Source: Candidatus Cloacimonadota bacterium (lineage in GTDB: Bacteria; Cloacimonadota; Cloacimonadia; Cloacimonadales; JAIOQZ01). From it: 44,928 bases of DNA. The translations under genes were made by a program, and so were the position numbers. How positions within the stretch are numbered: position 1 is the stretch's first letter; every line of letters starts with the position of its first letter. The stretch spans positions 1-44,928 of the forward strand of contig JAIOQZ010000006.1 of NCBI GenBank assembly GCA_021108395.1, in the 5' to 3' direction. The notes under the pieces were generated by a model. That model saw nothing but the letters and a program-made list of their open reading frames with translations, was not told the origin of the DNA and did no database searches. Below are positions 33,116-41,605 of the stretch, piece after piece.

Positions 33116-33637
33116 GTGAAAAATGTTCTCATTGCCTTGCTGGCCATGCTGCCGCTTATTGCACTCTCGCTCACGCCGCAGGTGAACATCCGCTTCATCA
33201 CCGTGCATGTCAATGATCTGGATTCGGTCAGGTTTTTCTATAGTGACGTTCTCGGGATGCAGGAAGCCGGGTATTATCAAGCGGAGGATATGGGCTACGT
33301 CGATTATACTTCGGATGGTGTAGAGTTGCAGTTCTGGCGATGGGATGACGGTGATTTGCCGGGCAACGACAAATGGGATTGGCAACCAGGGGCGTTTTCC
33401 GGTGAGTGGCACCAGGCTTCGTGGTCAATACATATACCTGATGAGTTATATCATCGAGTTATAGGAAGAATCCTTGCTGGTGGGCCAAAAACCATGACGC
33501 CGTTTCCATCCTGGATAGAAGGTTCTGCCTATTGGTCTTTCACGGTGAAAGACCCTGCCGGAAACACGGTAGAAGTTTTTACAACACCCTCAGAACTGCC
33601 GACTGCGAACGATAATGGGGAGATTGCCTGGGAGTAG
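33116..33637 (+). CDS. Exported VOC (glyoxalase-like) protein
   Basis: The start is GTG at 33116 with AAGGAG upstream. Residues 1-19 look like a signal peptide (MKNVLIALLAMLPLIALSL). The remainder is one VOC domain with two βαβββ modules: VNIRFITVHVNDLDSVRFFY, VELQFWRWDDG, WSIHIPDEL, and FTVKDPAGNTVEVF. Putative metal ligands are His31, Glu70, His106 and Glu153, all present. VOC enzymes include glyoxalases, dioxygenases and resistance proteins, mostly cytoplasmic, so export is unusual. Substrate unknown. Confidence 0.85.
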   Translation: MKNVLIALLAMLPLIALSLTPQVNIRFITVHVNDLDSVRFFYSDVLGMQEAGYYQAEDMGYVDYTSDGVELQFWRWDDGDLPGNDKWDWQPGAFSGEWHQASWSIHIPDELYHRVIGRILAGGPKTMTPFPSWIEGSAYWSFTVKDPAGNTVEVFTTPSELPTANDNGEIAWE

Positions 33638-33782
33638 GCCGGTTCAATAGTCGAATCCTCTCTTTTTCAAGCTGTCTGATTATCAAGCGAAAGGCTCCGC
33701 CCACATCCGCATTGCCTTGACATTTCAAAAAAATACACTGAAATACCAGTGTTCTATTGAGTTGGGGTGAGGGACAAAAAAA

Positions 33783-33858
<76 letters not shown>

Positions 33859-33892
33859 ACACTCGCTAACAGCTTTTTTGAGGCAGAGTTTT

Positions 33893-34075
33893 ATGTCAAA
33901 GGAATTTTCGCAGGGGTTGCAGAAATATTGCCTGAGCATCATCGTGGCTCTGCTTGCGGTGTCGGCGGTTATTGCAGAAATGCCCACAGTGGCTGTGTTC
34001 GAGGTTGATTCGGCTGAGTCGGGTTTCGTTGTGTGCAGAGTGTGCGCCCCGGAGTACAGGTTTCAACAGTCATGA
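33893..34075 (+). CDS. Possible small membrane or exported protein
   Basis: A 60-residue frame starts at ATG 33893 (weak GAGG upstream). It contains one hydrophobic stretch (CLSIIVALLAVSAVIA) and a short tail with two cysteines (FVVCRVCAPEYRFQQS). It lies between the tRNA and the HDOD gene with no other candidate. I recognise no family and it may be chance; the rest of 33859-34146 shows nothing else. Confidence 0.3.
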   Translation: MSKEFSQGLQKYCLSIIVALLAVSAVIAEMPTVAVFEVDSAESGFVVCRVCAPEYRFQQS

Positions 34076-34146
34076 TGGCCATGAAAAATTCTTTGCAAAC
34101 ACAGAAATGACATGTATGTTGTTGATAAACCCCACAAGGATTGCAT

Positions 34147-35028
34147 ATGCCCGCAGACATCGAATATATACGCAGCGAACTGGAACAGATTAAATCTCTG
34201 CCCACTCTGCCGATTGTCGCCTCAAAGCTGTTGCATATGATGGATAAACCGGATGTCTCGATGGTGGAGATTTCCAAGCTCATCGCAGTCGATCCGGCCC
34301 TGACCAGCCGTGTGCTCAAGATTGCCAACTCGCCTTACTATGGCGTGCGCAACCGTATCGATACTATCAAGCTGGCGTTGGTGGTGTTGGGCCTTTCCGA
34401 GATTCGCAATGTGATGCTGAGTGTTTCACTGTTCCGCACGTTCAGCCGATCAGATGGTGACAGCAGGTTCGACCAGGAAGCGTTCTGGCGGCATTCCATC
34501 GCAGTGGCTCACTTTGCCAAGAAGATTGCGCGCGATTTCCGTATCCGCACACATGGCGAGGAATTCACCGCCGGATTGCTGCACGACATCGGCAAGATTA
34601 TCATTGCCCAGTATTTCGGAGACACCCTGGGACAGATAAAATCGCTGACGGAGATCGCCGGCATGCCGGTGTTCGAGGCGGAGGAGAAGGCGCTCGGGCT
34701 GTCTCACATGGACATTGGCGCCTGGCTGGCCGATAAATGGAAAATTCCGCAGCACCTGACTAAGACAATCCGGTTTCATCACTTTCCACACCTCGTAATC
34801 GACAACCCGCTGCTCACCAATCTTGTCTGTGTGGCCAATCTTGTTGCCAACTACAACGGTTTGAACCTGGATCCACCGCCAGATTACGACGATCTGGTAA
34901 ATCATGACAGCTGGAAAGTTTTGTGTGAGCACAGCGGCTTGAGTTCGGAGATTGACATTGAGGGGTATATCGAGACGCTCGAGGACGAAAAAGATGGAGT
35001 TGACAAATATATGGCGATTTCTTTTTAA
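34147..35028 (+). CDS. HDOD-domain signalling protein
   Basis: The ATG at 34147 follows AAGGA. The 293-residue protein is one HDOD domain (about 10-210): IKSLPTLPIVASKLLHMM, EISKLIAVDPALTSRVLKIANSPYYG, LGLSEIRNVMLSVSLF, FTAGLLHDIGK, KWKIPQHLTKTIRFHH. HDOD proteins are HD-related, usually without hydrolase activity, and act in two-component and chemotaxis-linked control. The C-terminal part (about 230-293) is specific to this protein. It stands 150 bp before cheY, so it may belong to the same regulon. Confidence 0.92.
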   Translation: MPADIEYIRSELEQIKSLPTLPIVASKLLHMMDKPDVSMVEISKLIAVDPALTSRVLKIANSPYYGVRNRIDTIKLALVVLGLSEIRNVMLSVSLFRTFSRSDGDSRFDQEAFWRHSIAVAHFAKKIARDFRIRTHGEEFTAGLLHDIGKIIIAQYFGDTLGQIKSLTEIAGMPVFEAEEKALGLSHMDIGAWLADKWKIPQHLTKTIRFHHFPHLVIDNPLLTNLVCVANLVANYNGLNLDPPPDYDDLVNHDSWKVLCEHSGLSSEIDIEGYIETLEDEKDGVDKYMAISF

Positions 35029-35180
35029 CTTCAAGCAATTTTGAAATAGCGAAACGGCATTATATGTTTGCCAGTGGCTTTGGACTGCCTATCTTATCGT
35101 CAAGGTTGTTCTGTTCATGGCCGTATGTGTGCATTGCCGATTAACGAAAATCAGGCTGATTCGAAATAAACGGAGGTTCT

Positions 35181-35558
35181 ATGGCAGCGTTGAAATTCCT
35201 CATAGTAGATGATTCCCCAACCATGCGCCGAATCATTACGAATACGCTCAAGCGCTTGGGACACAGGGACATCGAGGAAGCAGACAACGGCAGCACCGGG
35301 CTGGATAAACTCAAGACCATTCCAGGCATCAATTTCATCATCACCGACTGGAATATGCCCGTTATGGACGGGCTGACATTCGTGCAAACGGTGCGCAGCT
35401 CGCCCGACTTCGGCAAATTGCCGATTCTCATGGTCACTACCCGCAGCGTCAAAGATGACATCATCGAGGCGATGAAAGCGGGGGTGAACAACTATGTGGT
35501 CAAACCCTTCACTCCCGAGACTCTGAAGGCAAAGATCGATGCGGTTCTGGGCAAATAG
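35181..35558 (+). CDS. cheY: CheY chemotaxis-type response regulator
   Basis: The 125-residue protein is a stand-alone receiver: acidic pair Asp10-Asp11, phospho-acceptor Asp56 in the CheY hallmark ITDWNMPVMDG, Thr86/Thr87, the switch Tyr105 and Lys108 (NNYVVKPF). The Trp after the phospho-Asp and the Tyr before VVKPF are typical of true CheY, which binds FliM or CheZ when phosphorylated. CGGAGG precedes the ATG. The cheZ-like gene follows after 11 bp. No CheA or receptor gene is in the window. Confidence 0.93.
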   Translation: MAALKFLIVDDSPTMRRIITNTLKRLGHRDIEEADNGSTGLDKLKTIPGINFIITDWNMPVMDGLTFVQTVRSSPDFGKLPILMVTTRSVKDDIIEAMKAGVNNYVVKPFTPETLKAKIDAVLGK

Positions 35559-35569
35559 GGGAGGTGAAG

Positions 35570-36538
35570 ATGAATCAGCCAGATATGAAGCAAGAGGGAA
35601 TCGTTCCGTCCATCATGCGAATGAGAGAGTTCCTGAACGAATTGGTTGAGGCTTTCCAAACATTTCGCAGTGGTGATCTGTCAGAAGAAAAAGTATTGGA
35701 GATCGAGCAGAAGATCACTCTTTACGCCGCCGAGATAACCGAGCTGCCAGACACGGTGACAAAAAGCTACGAACTCATTCAGTCGGTCATTCTCAGTATT
35801 CACAACAGTCGTAGCGAGCTGAAGAAGAGCGTTGATGGGCTTATCAAGAAAACCGGAGTGCAACTCAAAAAGGTGACCAGCACGACCGAGGAGGCCACCA
35901 ATAAAATCCTCGATGTGGCAGAGAAGCTGGACGAAGACCAGATGAAGATTATCGCACTGGTGGACGACCTGGAGGCAGGCAATTCGACTGGCGACAAAGA
36001 AGGCTCTACCGCCAGGTACGAAGATATTCGCAGCAAGATATACCAGAACCAGGAGTCGGCTTTCCTCATCATGGACTACCTTCAGTTCCAGGACATCACC
36101 GCACAGCAGATTGCAGGCGCCTATTCGCTGTTGTCTGACACCGAAAAAACGCTTCTGTACGTCTCCGATTTGCTCCATCGCTTCGACTCGAATCGTGAGG
36201 CGCTTGCCAGCGTCATGCATGACGCTGATAAACGTTCGTTCAACGAGGACGCCTCGTTTTCTGACAAAAAGGTGATGCAGGACGCCATTGATGATCTGTT
36301 TGCATCTGGCGATGTTAATACCGAGATACCGACCGAGCAGAAAAAAGAGGAGACAGCCAAACCGGAGGCCGAGCAATCCGACACTGGCGGCGCTTTTCAG
36401 GATGACATCGACGCACTGTTCAGCCAGGGTTCTGCCAACGGTGCCGACAGCGCTTCACAAGACGACATCGACGCCCTGTTCAACAGCGATAAAAAGGAAG
36501 AAGCCAGCCAGGATGACATCGATAAGCTTTTTTCTTGA
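35570..36538 (+). CDS. cheZ: CheZ-like CheY-phosphatase with four C-terminal CheY-binding-like tails
   Basis: The ATG at 35570 follows GGGGAGGTG. Residues 15-215 form a long helical hairpin with the CheZ catalytic signature DYLQFQDITAQQI; Asp175 and Gln179 correspond to the Asp143/Gln147 pair of the E. coli enzyme, which removes the phosphate from CheY-P. The C-terminus carries four copies of the pattern QD-x-ID-x-LF: 237-244, 277-284, 297-304 and 314-321. The CheZ tail of E. coli (QDQVDDLL) and the FliM N-terminus (SQxEIDALL) bind CheY in this way. Copies 2-4 are spaced by acidic, Ser/Ala-rich linkers. With 322 residues it is longer than E. coli CheZ (214). Confidence 0.88.
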   Translation: MNQPDMKQEGIVPSIMRMREFLNELVEAFQTFRSGDLSEEKVLEIEQKITLYAAEITELPDTVTKSYELIQSVILSIHNSRSELKKSVDGLIKKTGVQLKKVTSTTEEATNKILDVAEKLDEDQMKIIALVDDLEAGNSTGDKEGSTARYEDIRSKIYQNQESAFLIMDYLQFQDITAQQIAGAYSLLSDTEKTLLYVSDLLHRFDSNREALASVMHDADKRSFNEDASFSDKKVMQDAIDDLFASGDVNTEIPTEQKKEETAKPEAEQSDTGGAFQDDIDALFSQGSANGADSASQDDIDALFNSDKKEEASQDDIDKLFS

Positions 36539-36580
36539 GGCGGGGCAATCAATCGCAAAGAAAAAACAGACAAGAAATCA

Positions 36581-36609
36581 TTGACAGAATCACGCAATTT
36601 CTCGATTTT
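36581..36609 (+). promoter_or_regulatory. Possible internal promoter before the receiver gene
   Basis: TTGACA at 36581-36586 with GATTTT 17 nt later lies in the 108-bp gap between cheZ and the next receiver gene. The -10 match is weak (3 of 6). Confidence 0.3.
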
Positions 36610-36646
36610 TGAAGAAATGGTAAAATGAAGATCGGAGTACAACCAA

Positions 36647-37012
36647 ATGCCGAAGAACATACTTGTTGTGGACGACGAGGAGAACATCCGAGAGATAATC
36701 TCGGAATTTCTTCAGACGTTGGGCTACCACGTTGTGGAAGTGTCTAACGGAGAAGAAGCTATCGTTGCGTGCAGCAAAGCTAAATTCGATTTGATTATCA
36801 CCGATATCCGAATGCCGAAGATGAACGGGCTGAAGCTCCTCAAGGCTATCAAGGCATATATGCCAGATATGCCTGTGATACTGATGACAGGCTATCAGCC
36901 ATCCAAAGCGCAGGAAGAGAGCTTGACGACAAGGGCCGACGGCTATCTGCTCAAGCCTTTTTCGCTCAACTCGCTGCGCCAGTCCATTTTGAAAATCTTC
37001 AAAACATTGTAA
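36647..37012 (+). CDS. Single-domain response regulator
   Basis: The 121-residue receiver has the acidic pair Asp9-Asp10 with Glu11, phospho-acceptor Asp53 (ITDIRMPKMNG), Thr85 (LMTGY) and Lys107 (YLLKPF). It lacks the Trp after the phospho-Asp and the Tyr next to KPF pattern of CheY, so it is a Spo0F- or DivK-like phosphorelay element rather than a flagellar CheY. It lies 108 bp after cheZ and 13 bp before the small CSCG gene. The most likely phosphodonor in the window is the soluble histidine kinase at 37973 (inference). Confidence 0.92.
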   Translation: MPKNILVVDDEENIREIISEFLQTLGYHVVEVSNGEEAIVACSKAKFDLIITDIRMPKMNGLKLLKAIKAYMPDMPVILMTGYQPSKAQEESLTTRADGYLLKPFSLNSLRQSILKIFKTL

Positions 37013-37025
37013 TCGGCGGACCGAA

Positions 37026-37283
37026 ATGGCGACTCGCAATATCTTTCGCAGTCATGTTCTCAAAGACGACGGCAATTCCGGCAAGCCCCGCGAGATTGCG
37101 ACACCGAAAATCATTACCAAAGCGCATGTGGAAGCCGAAGCGCGTTCGATAGATGTAAACAACGCTCAACAGGATAAACAGCCGGAAATCGAAATTCACA
37201 AAGATGAGCACGGCATTCTCAGCGCCATCGACGTAACATGTTCTTGTGGGCAATCGTTCACAATCATACTGGAATATGAATGA
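37026..37283 (+). CDS. Small protein with CSCG motif, unknown function
   Basis: The 85-residue protein has a charged, probably flexible N-terminal two thirds and a compact end (GILSAIDVTCSCGQSFTIILEYE). The Cys-Ser-Cys-Gly turn flanked by two beta strands could hold half of a metal site, so a dimer with a shared zinc is possible. I recognise no named family. It lies between two response-regulator genes and its stop overlaps the next start (ATGA), so it is certainly translated with them and is likely part of the signalling unit. Confidence 0.75.
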   Translation: MATRNIFRSHVLKDDGNSGKPREIATPKIITKAHVEAEARSIDVNNAQQDKQPEIEIHKDEHGILSAIDVTCSCGQSFTIILEYE

Positions 37284-37969
37284 AAGCTGACATCCTCGTA
37301 GTTGACGACGAACTTCTGCTGCGTGACGTGCTTCACGATTATCTCACGCGACAGGGATACACCGTAGCGCTCGCCTCGAGCGGCGAGAAAGCTATCGAGC
37401 TTGCCCGCAAACAGAAGTTCCACCTCGCGCTTGTCGATATCAAGATGTCTGGCGTCAGTGGCCTCGAAGTGACTGTCGAACTGAAAAAACAGGATCCGCA
37501 GCTCGTTGTCGTCATCATGACCGGCTATCCCAGCCTGAACAGCGCCATTACAGCCATCAAGTCCGGCGCCTCCGAATACATTGTCAAACCTTTCCGCCTG
37601 GAAGAACTCAATCGAATAATCGAGAAGAACCTCGAGTCGCTCGACACCGAGTACGAGAATCTCAAGCTGAAACAGCGCATCCGCGAGTTGGAAGGCAAGC
37701 TTGGTGAATCCACAGCGCCCTCCGATGAGGTTGGGGAGGCTGCCCAAGAGCATTCTCTGCCCGGCTCCTCGCCCCGTAGCGACAAGGCGCCACGCAGTCA
37801 CCAGGATGCGCATACGGTATCAAAGGCATACAGTTCCCAGACATTGGGAGCCAAAGACCAGCAGGTCAGAGAGCAGCTCGAACGTCTGGAGCGTATGCTT
37901 GCCGACGGCCAGATAGGTCGCGGGGATTACGATAAGAAACGCGAGGAGCTGCTGCAAGGCAAGCCCTGA
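37280..37969 (+). CDS. Response regulator with coiled coil and SHOCT-like tail
   Basis: Residues 1-120 are a receiver with Asp9-Asp10, Asp53 (LVDIKMSGVSG), Thr81 and Lys103 (EYIVKPF). A coiled coil follows (about 112-150: LNRIIEKNLESLDTEYENL, KLKQRIRELEGKL). A low-complexity Ser-rich linker leads to a C-terminal helical hairpin (EQLERLERMLADGQIGRGDYDKK) that matches the SHOCT pattern, a short module found at protein ends and thought to aid oligomerisation. There is no DNA-binding domain. It ends 3 bp before the kinase gene. Confidence 0.88.
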   Translation: MKADILVVDDELLLRDVLHDYLTRQGYTVALASSGEKAIELARKQKFHLALVDIKMSGVSGLEVTVELKKQDPQLVVVIMTGYPSLNSAITAIKSGASEYIVKPFRLEELNRIIEKNLESLDTEYENLKLKQRIRELEGKLGESTAPSDEVGEAAQEHSLPGSSPRSDKAPRSHQDAHTVSKAYSSQTLGAKDQQVREQLERLERMLADGQIGRGDYDKKREELLQGKP

Positions 37970-37972
37970 GAT

Positions 37973-39298
37973 ATGCCGCACAATTCAGAGCCCTTCACCG
38001 CAATGAATCCAGGCGATGTGCAGGCCCTTACCGATGCGTTCCGCGATTTCAACCAGGTGGTTGACCGCTTCCAGCAAACTTACCAGTCCCTTCAGGGCAG
38101 GATAAATTCCCTGGGCATTCAGGTCGAGGGCAAGAACCGCCAGCTCGAGCTTCAGATACATGAAGGCGACAACATGAAGAACTTCCTTCAGAGTATCCTC
38201 GAGAACGTCTATACCGGCGTCCTCGTGGTCGATAAGGGAGGAGTGGTGACGCATTTCAACAGGGCCGCCGAAGAGATTACCGGCTACAAGAAAGACAATG
38301 TGGTGGGCAAGAACTACCGGCGGCTGTTCCCCGGCCAGCCGCGGTTGTCGGCGCTATACACCCTGACGACCGGCAAAGAAAACTATCATCGCCAGAAGCG
38401 AATCCGCACCCTCGATGACACCATGCGCGACGTTGAATTCAGTACGACAATCGTTCATGGCGCCGACAACGTGATTCTGGGCGTAGTCGAAACCTTCAAT
38501 GACATTTCGGAGATAAAGAAGCTTCAGGCGCGCATCACGCAAATCGAAACCCTGGCGGCGCTTGGCGAAATGGCTGCCAGCGTGGCGCACGAGATTCGCA
38601 ACCCGCTGGGCGGCATCGGCGGCTTCGCCGGGCTGCTCGATCGCAAGCTCGACAAGAGCGACCCGCGCCGCAAGCTCATAAAACCGATTATCGAGGGCGT
38701 GTCGCGGCTCGACAGCATCGTGGGCAATCTGCTCACGTTCACTCGGCCGCAGAAGCTCAACCCCGTCGCAGTGCCGCTACAGCATATACTCACCGAGATC
38801 ATCAATTTCTTTTGCGTCAATCTGGACAACACAGATAAACCAGTCGAAGTGCGCACCCAATTTCTCGATTCCGACCCAACAGTTCGCCTTGATCAGCAGT
38901 TGTTTCAGCAGATAGTCCTGAACCTGTTGAAAAACGCATACGACGCGATGGACGAGGGCGGTGTTATCACCATTACGACACGGCTGAGTATGCCGGAAAG
39001 CCTTAGTGACATCCTCGACGAAGATGAAAAGAACGAGCTTCTGCGCCTGTTCAGCATGGTCGAGATAGATATTGCAGACACAGGATGCGGCATCGCTCCC
39101 GAAGCGCTTCCCAAATTATTCAACCCTTTCTTTACCACCAAGGACGAAGGCAACGGACTGGGGCTGGCCATCGTCAAGAAAATCCTGATACTGCATCGCG
39201 GTGACGTGACTGTGCACAGCGAGCCGGGCCAGGGCGCTACCTTTACAATCAACCTACCCCTGTATGAGACCTATGAAGAAGAAAATACTGATCGCTGA
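37973..39298 (+). CDS. Soluble PAS histidine kinase (NtrB-like)
   Basis: The 441-residue kinase has no membrane segment. Residues 20-65 are a coiled coil, about 70-185 a PAS domain (SILENVYTGVLVVDKGG, FNRAAEEITGY, VVETFNDISE), then the dimerisation helix with His206 (AASVAHEIRNPLGGIGG) and an ATPase domain with N-box (NLLKNAYDAM), G1 DTGCGI (369-374), F-box FNPFFTT and G2 GNGLGLAI. All catalytic motifs are intact. The closeness to NtrB and the overlap with the sigma-54 activator gene show a cognate pair. It may also feed the two neighbouring receivers (inference). The signal is cytoplasmic and unknown. Confidence 0.95.
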   Translation: MPHNSEPFTAMNPGDVQALTDAFRDFNQVVDRFQQTYQSLQGRINSLGIQVEGKNRQLELQIHEGDNMKNFLQSILENVYTGVLVVDKGGVVTHFNRAAEEITGYKKDNVVGKNYRRLFPGQPRLSALYTLTTGKENYHRQKRIRTLDDTMRDVEFSTTIVHGADNVILGVVETFNDISEIKKLQARITQIETLAALGEMAASVAHEIRNPLGGIGGFAGLLDRKLDKSDPRRKLIKPIIEGVSRLDSIVGNLLTFTRPQKLNPVAVPLQHILTEIINFFCVNLDNTDKPVEVRTQFLDSDPTVRLDQQLFQQIVLNLLKNAYDAMDEGGVITITTRLSMPESLSDILDEDEKNELLRLFSMVEIDIADTGCGIAPEALPKLFNPFFTTKDEGNGLGLAIVKKILILHRGDVTVHSEPGQGATFTINLPLYETYEEENTDR

Positions 39299-40667
39299 CG
39301 ACGAACCGCTCATTCGGCAATTCATCGTCGGTTTTTTTGAATCGACGGAAGAATTCGGTGAGTGCGTGGTGGACGTGGCCGTCAATGGAGACGAGGCAAT
39401 CTCCAGGATACGCGAGAACCAGTACAATCTCGTGTTCACCGACCTCAAGATGCCCGGGCGCAGTGGCCTCGATGTAATACGGTTCGCCCATGAGCATTCT
39501 CCACGCACCGACAGTGTGCTCATCACTGCCTACGCCGCCGGCGAAAGCGCCTCGAAGGCCATGGCATACGGCGCCTACGAATATCTCATCAAGCCCGTCT
39601 CCATCGACGACCTCGAGCTCATCGTGCGCCACATCTTCGAGCGGCAAGACCTCATCCGCCAGAACGAAGATATGAAGCGCCGTCTCCACGAGAAAACGGT
39701 CTATCCCCGCATCATCGGGCGCAGCAAGGCGCTGGCCGACATCATGGATGTGGTCAAGATGGTGGCGCCCACCAACGCCACAGTGCTCATCACCGGCGAA
39801 AGCGGCACCGGCAAGGAACTGGTGGCCGAAGCCGTGCATCGGCTGTCCCCCAAGCGCGACGGTATGTTCGTGCGCATCAACTGCGCCGCCATACCAGAGC
39901 ACCTTATCGAGAGCGAGCTGTTCGGGTTCGAGAAGGGGGCGTTCACCGGCGCCATCAAGCGAACGCGCGGCAAGTTCGAGATGGCCGACGGCGGCTCGAT
40001 TCTGCTTGACGAGATCAGCGAGATGAACCTCGACCTGCAGGCCAAGTTGCTGCGCGTTATCCAATTCAAAGAGATTCTGCGCATCGGCAGCGAAATGCCC
40101 AAGAGCATCGATACGCGCATCATCGCCACCTCCAACCGCGACCTCTCGAAGGAAGTGAAGGAAGGGCGGTTCCGCGAGGATCTGTTCTTCCGACTCAACA
40201 TCGTGCCGCTGCGCCTGCCGCTACTGCGCGACCGCCGCGATGACATTCCGCTGCTGGTAGATCACTTCGTGAAGCATTGCCGCAAGGAGCTTGGCGTCGG
40301 ACGCAAGGCTGTTCCCGCCACCATAATGAGCCGCCTGGTTTCCTACAACTGGCCGGGCAACATCCGTGAACTGCAAAACGTTATCGAGCGCGCCATGATA
40401 ACCTCGCCCGGCGATACAATGCTGCCTGAAACGTTTCATTTTCTCGATGGCTTCTCGAACGCTCCAATTGTGGATGTCCAATCTGCTGAGTCCGGTGAGA
40501 CCGTATATGACAACCTGCCACTGGCTGAGGTGGAAAAGCGGCTCATCCTGCGCACGCTTGAACGGCTCAACGGCAATCGCACCGAAACCGCCACCATTCT
40601 GGGCATCACCACCAGAACGCTTCGTAACAAGCTGCATCAGTACGAAGGCCTGAACGACACGACATGA
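39273..40667 (+). CDS. NtrC-family sigma-54-dependent response regulator
   Basis: Two close ATGs (39264, 39273) lie inside the end of the kinase gene; I take the second (MKKKILIADDEP). Domains: receiver with Asp57 (FTDLKMPGRSG) and Lys108; AAA+ domain with Walker A GESGTGKE (175-182), the sigma-54 contact loop GAFTGA (222-227), Walker B GSILLDE and an arginine-finger region; C-terminal Fis-type helix-turn-helix (LNGNRTETATILGITTRTLRNKL). It is a complete enhancer-binding activator for RpoN promoters. Its targets may include the surface-polymer genes that follow, or unlinked genes. It overlaps the next gene by 4 nt. Confidence 0.95.
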   Translation: MKKKILIADDEPLIRQFIVGFFESTEEFGECVVDVAVNGDEAISRIRENQYNLVFTDLKMPGRSGLDVIRFAHEHSPRTDSVLITAYAAGESASKAMAYGAYEYLIKPVSIDDLELIVRHIFERQDLIRQNEDMKRRLHEKTVYPRIIGRSKALADIMDVVKMVAPTNATVLITGESGTGKELVAEAVHRLSPKRDGMFVRINCAAIPEHLIESELFGFEKGAFTGAIKRTRGKFEMADGGSILLDEISEMNLDLQAKLLRVIQFKEILRIGSEMPKSIDTRIIATSNRDLSKEVKEGRFREDLFFRLNIVPLRLPLLRDRRDDIPLLVDHFVKHCRKELGVGRKAVPATIMSRLVSYNWPGNIRELQNVIERAMITSPGDTMLPETFHFLDGFSNAPIVDVQSAESGETVYDNLPLAEVEKRLILRTLERLNGNRTETATILGITTRTLRNKLHQYEGLNDTT

Positions 40668-41605
40668 AAGCGGAACTGTGCGTCGATTGCCCGCTGCCAC
40701 CCGACGCAGGTCTGTTCTGGGATGAACGCTGGTTGCGTTCCATCTCGGAGGTGATGCGCCGCAGGCACGACTGGCTGGTCTGCAACGACGACGGCAGGCT
40801 TATTGCCGCCATGCCCGTGTTTCACTACCGGCGTTATGGACTGCGCGTTGTATCCAATCCCCCCCTGCTGCCCTATATGCCCTTGTGGTATGCGCTTCAG
40901 CCAGACACCAGGGAGACCACCGGCAAGCGGCAGCGCCTGCAAGCCTGCCGAGCTATGGCGGCGCTGCTGAAGCGGCGCTTTCACAAGGTCAACATCCCGC
41001 TGGGCACACACATACTGGATGTGCGGGGGTTTCTGTGGGAGGGCATGACTGCCTGGCCAACATATACGCACCTCATCGATTTGACAAAAGAGCAGTGCAC
41101 CCACAAATCGAAAAAGGAAGCCATTCGCAAGGCGAAACGCTGGAATCCTGAACTGCGCGAGGAGAAGAATATCGCGCTCTTCCTTCGGTTGCATCGTTTG
41201 ATGTATGAACGACAGAACATAGCGCAGCATGTGCCGGACAACGTCCTGCAAGCATTGCTCGAGCGTTTGTTCGACAGTGGCCTGTTGCGGCAGCACACGG
41301 CATACGCGGGTGATGAACCCGTGAGCACACATGCCTGGCTATACGATTCCCAACGCCAATACGCTTTTGCCTGGCTGGGCGCAAACGACCCTGCCTGGCT
41401 GACGGAAGGCATCGCCACCTGGACGTTTGCCGCGCTGTTCAGTCAGCTGCGTGGCGAGGGCTACGAAACGCTCGATCTCTGCGGGGCCAACATGCCGCAT
41501 CTCAACAACTATTATGCTACCTTCGGCGGGGAACTCGCCATAAACTTCCGCATTGGCAAGCCGCTGCCCGGCTTGTTGCGTTGTCTGCCCGGAGGCAGTC
41601 TCTGA
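40664..41605 (+). CDS. FemAB/GNAT-like acyltransferase, copy 1
   Basis: The 313-residue protein has two GNAT-like halves, as in FemABX peptidoglycan and BioF2-like acyltransferases. Recognisable parts are FWDERWLRSI, the substrate-binding TYTHLIDLT followed by a basic KSKKEAIRKAKRW, and a C-terminal YETLDLCGANMPHLNNYYATFGGELA. It resembles the FemAB-like proteins of exopolysaccharide clusters more than the peptidoglycan enzymes. The donor (aminoacyl-tRNA or acyl-CoA) is unknown. Its start overlaps the stop of the sigma-54 activator gene, an unusual coupling of regulator and enzyme. The next gene is a paralogue. Confidence 0.8.
   Translation: MKAELCVDCPLPPDAGLFWDERWLRSISEVMRRRHDWLVCNDDGRLIAAMPVFHYRRYGLRVVSNPPLLPYMPLWYALQPDTRETTGKRQRLQACRAMAALLKRRFHKVNIPLGTHILDVRGFLWEGMTAWPTYTHLIDLTKEQCTHKSKKEAIRKAKRWNPELREEKNIALFLRLHRLMYERQNIAQHVPDNVLQALLERLFDSGLLRQHTAYAGDEPVSTHAWLYDSQRQYAFAWLGANDPAWLTEGIATWTFAALFSQLRGEGYETLDLCGANMPHLNNYYATFGGELAINFRIGKPLPGLLRCLPGGSL

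Noticed and set aside
35181-36538. A complete chemotaxis operon
   Set aside because: CheY and CheZ are present, but no CheA, CheW, CheR, CheB or receptor gene is in the window, so only a partial set can be claimed.
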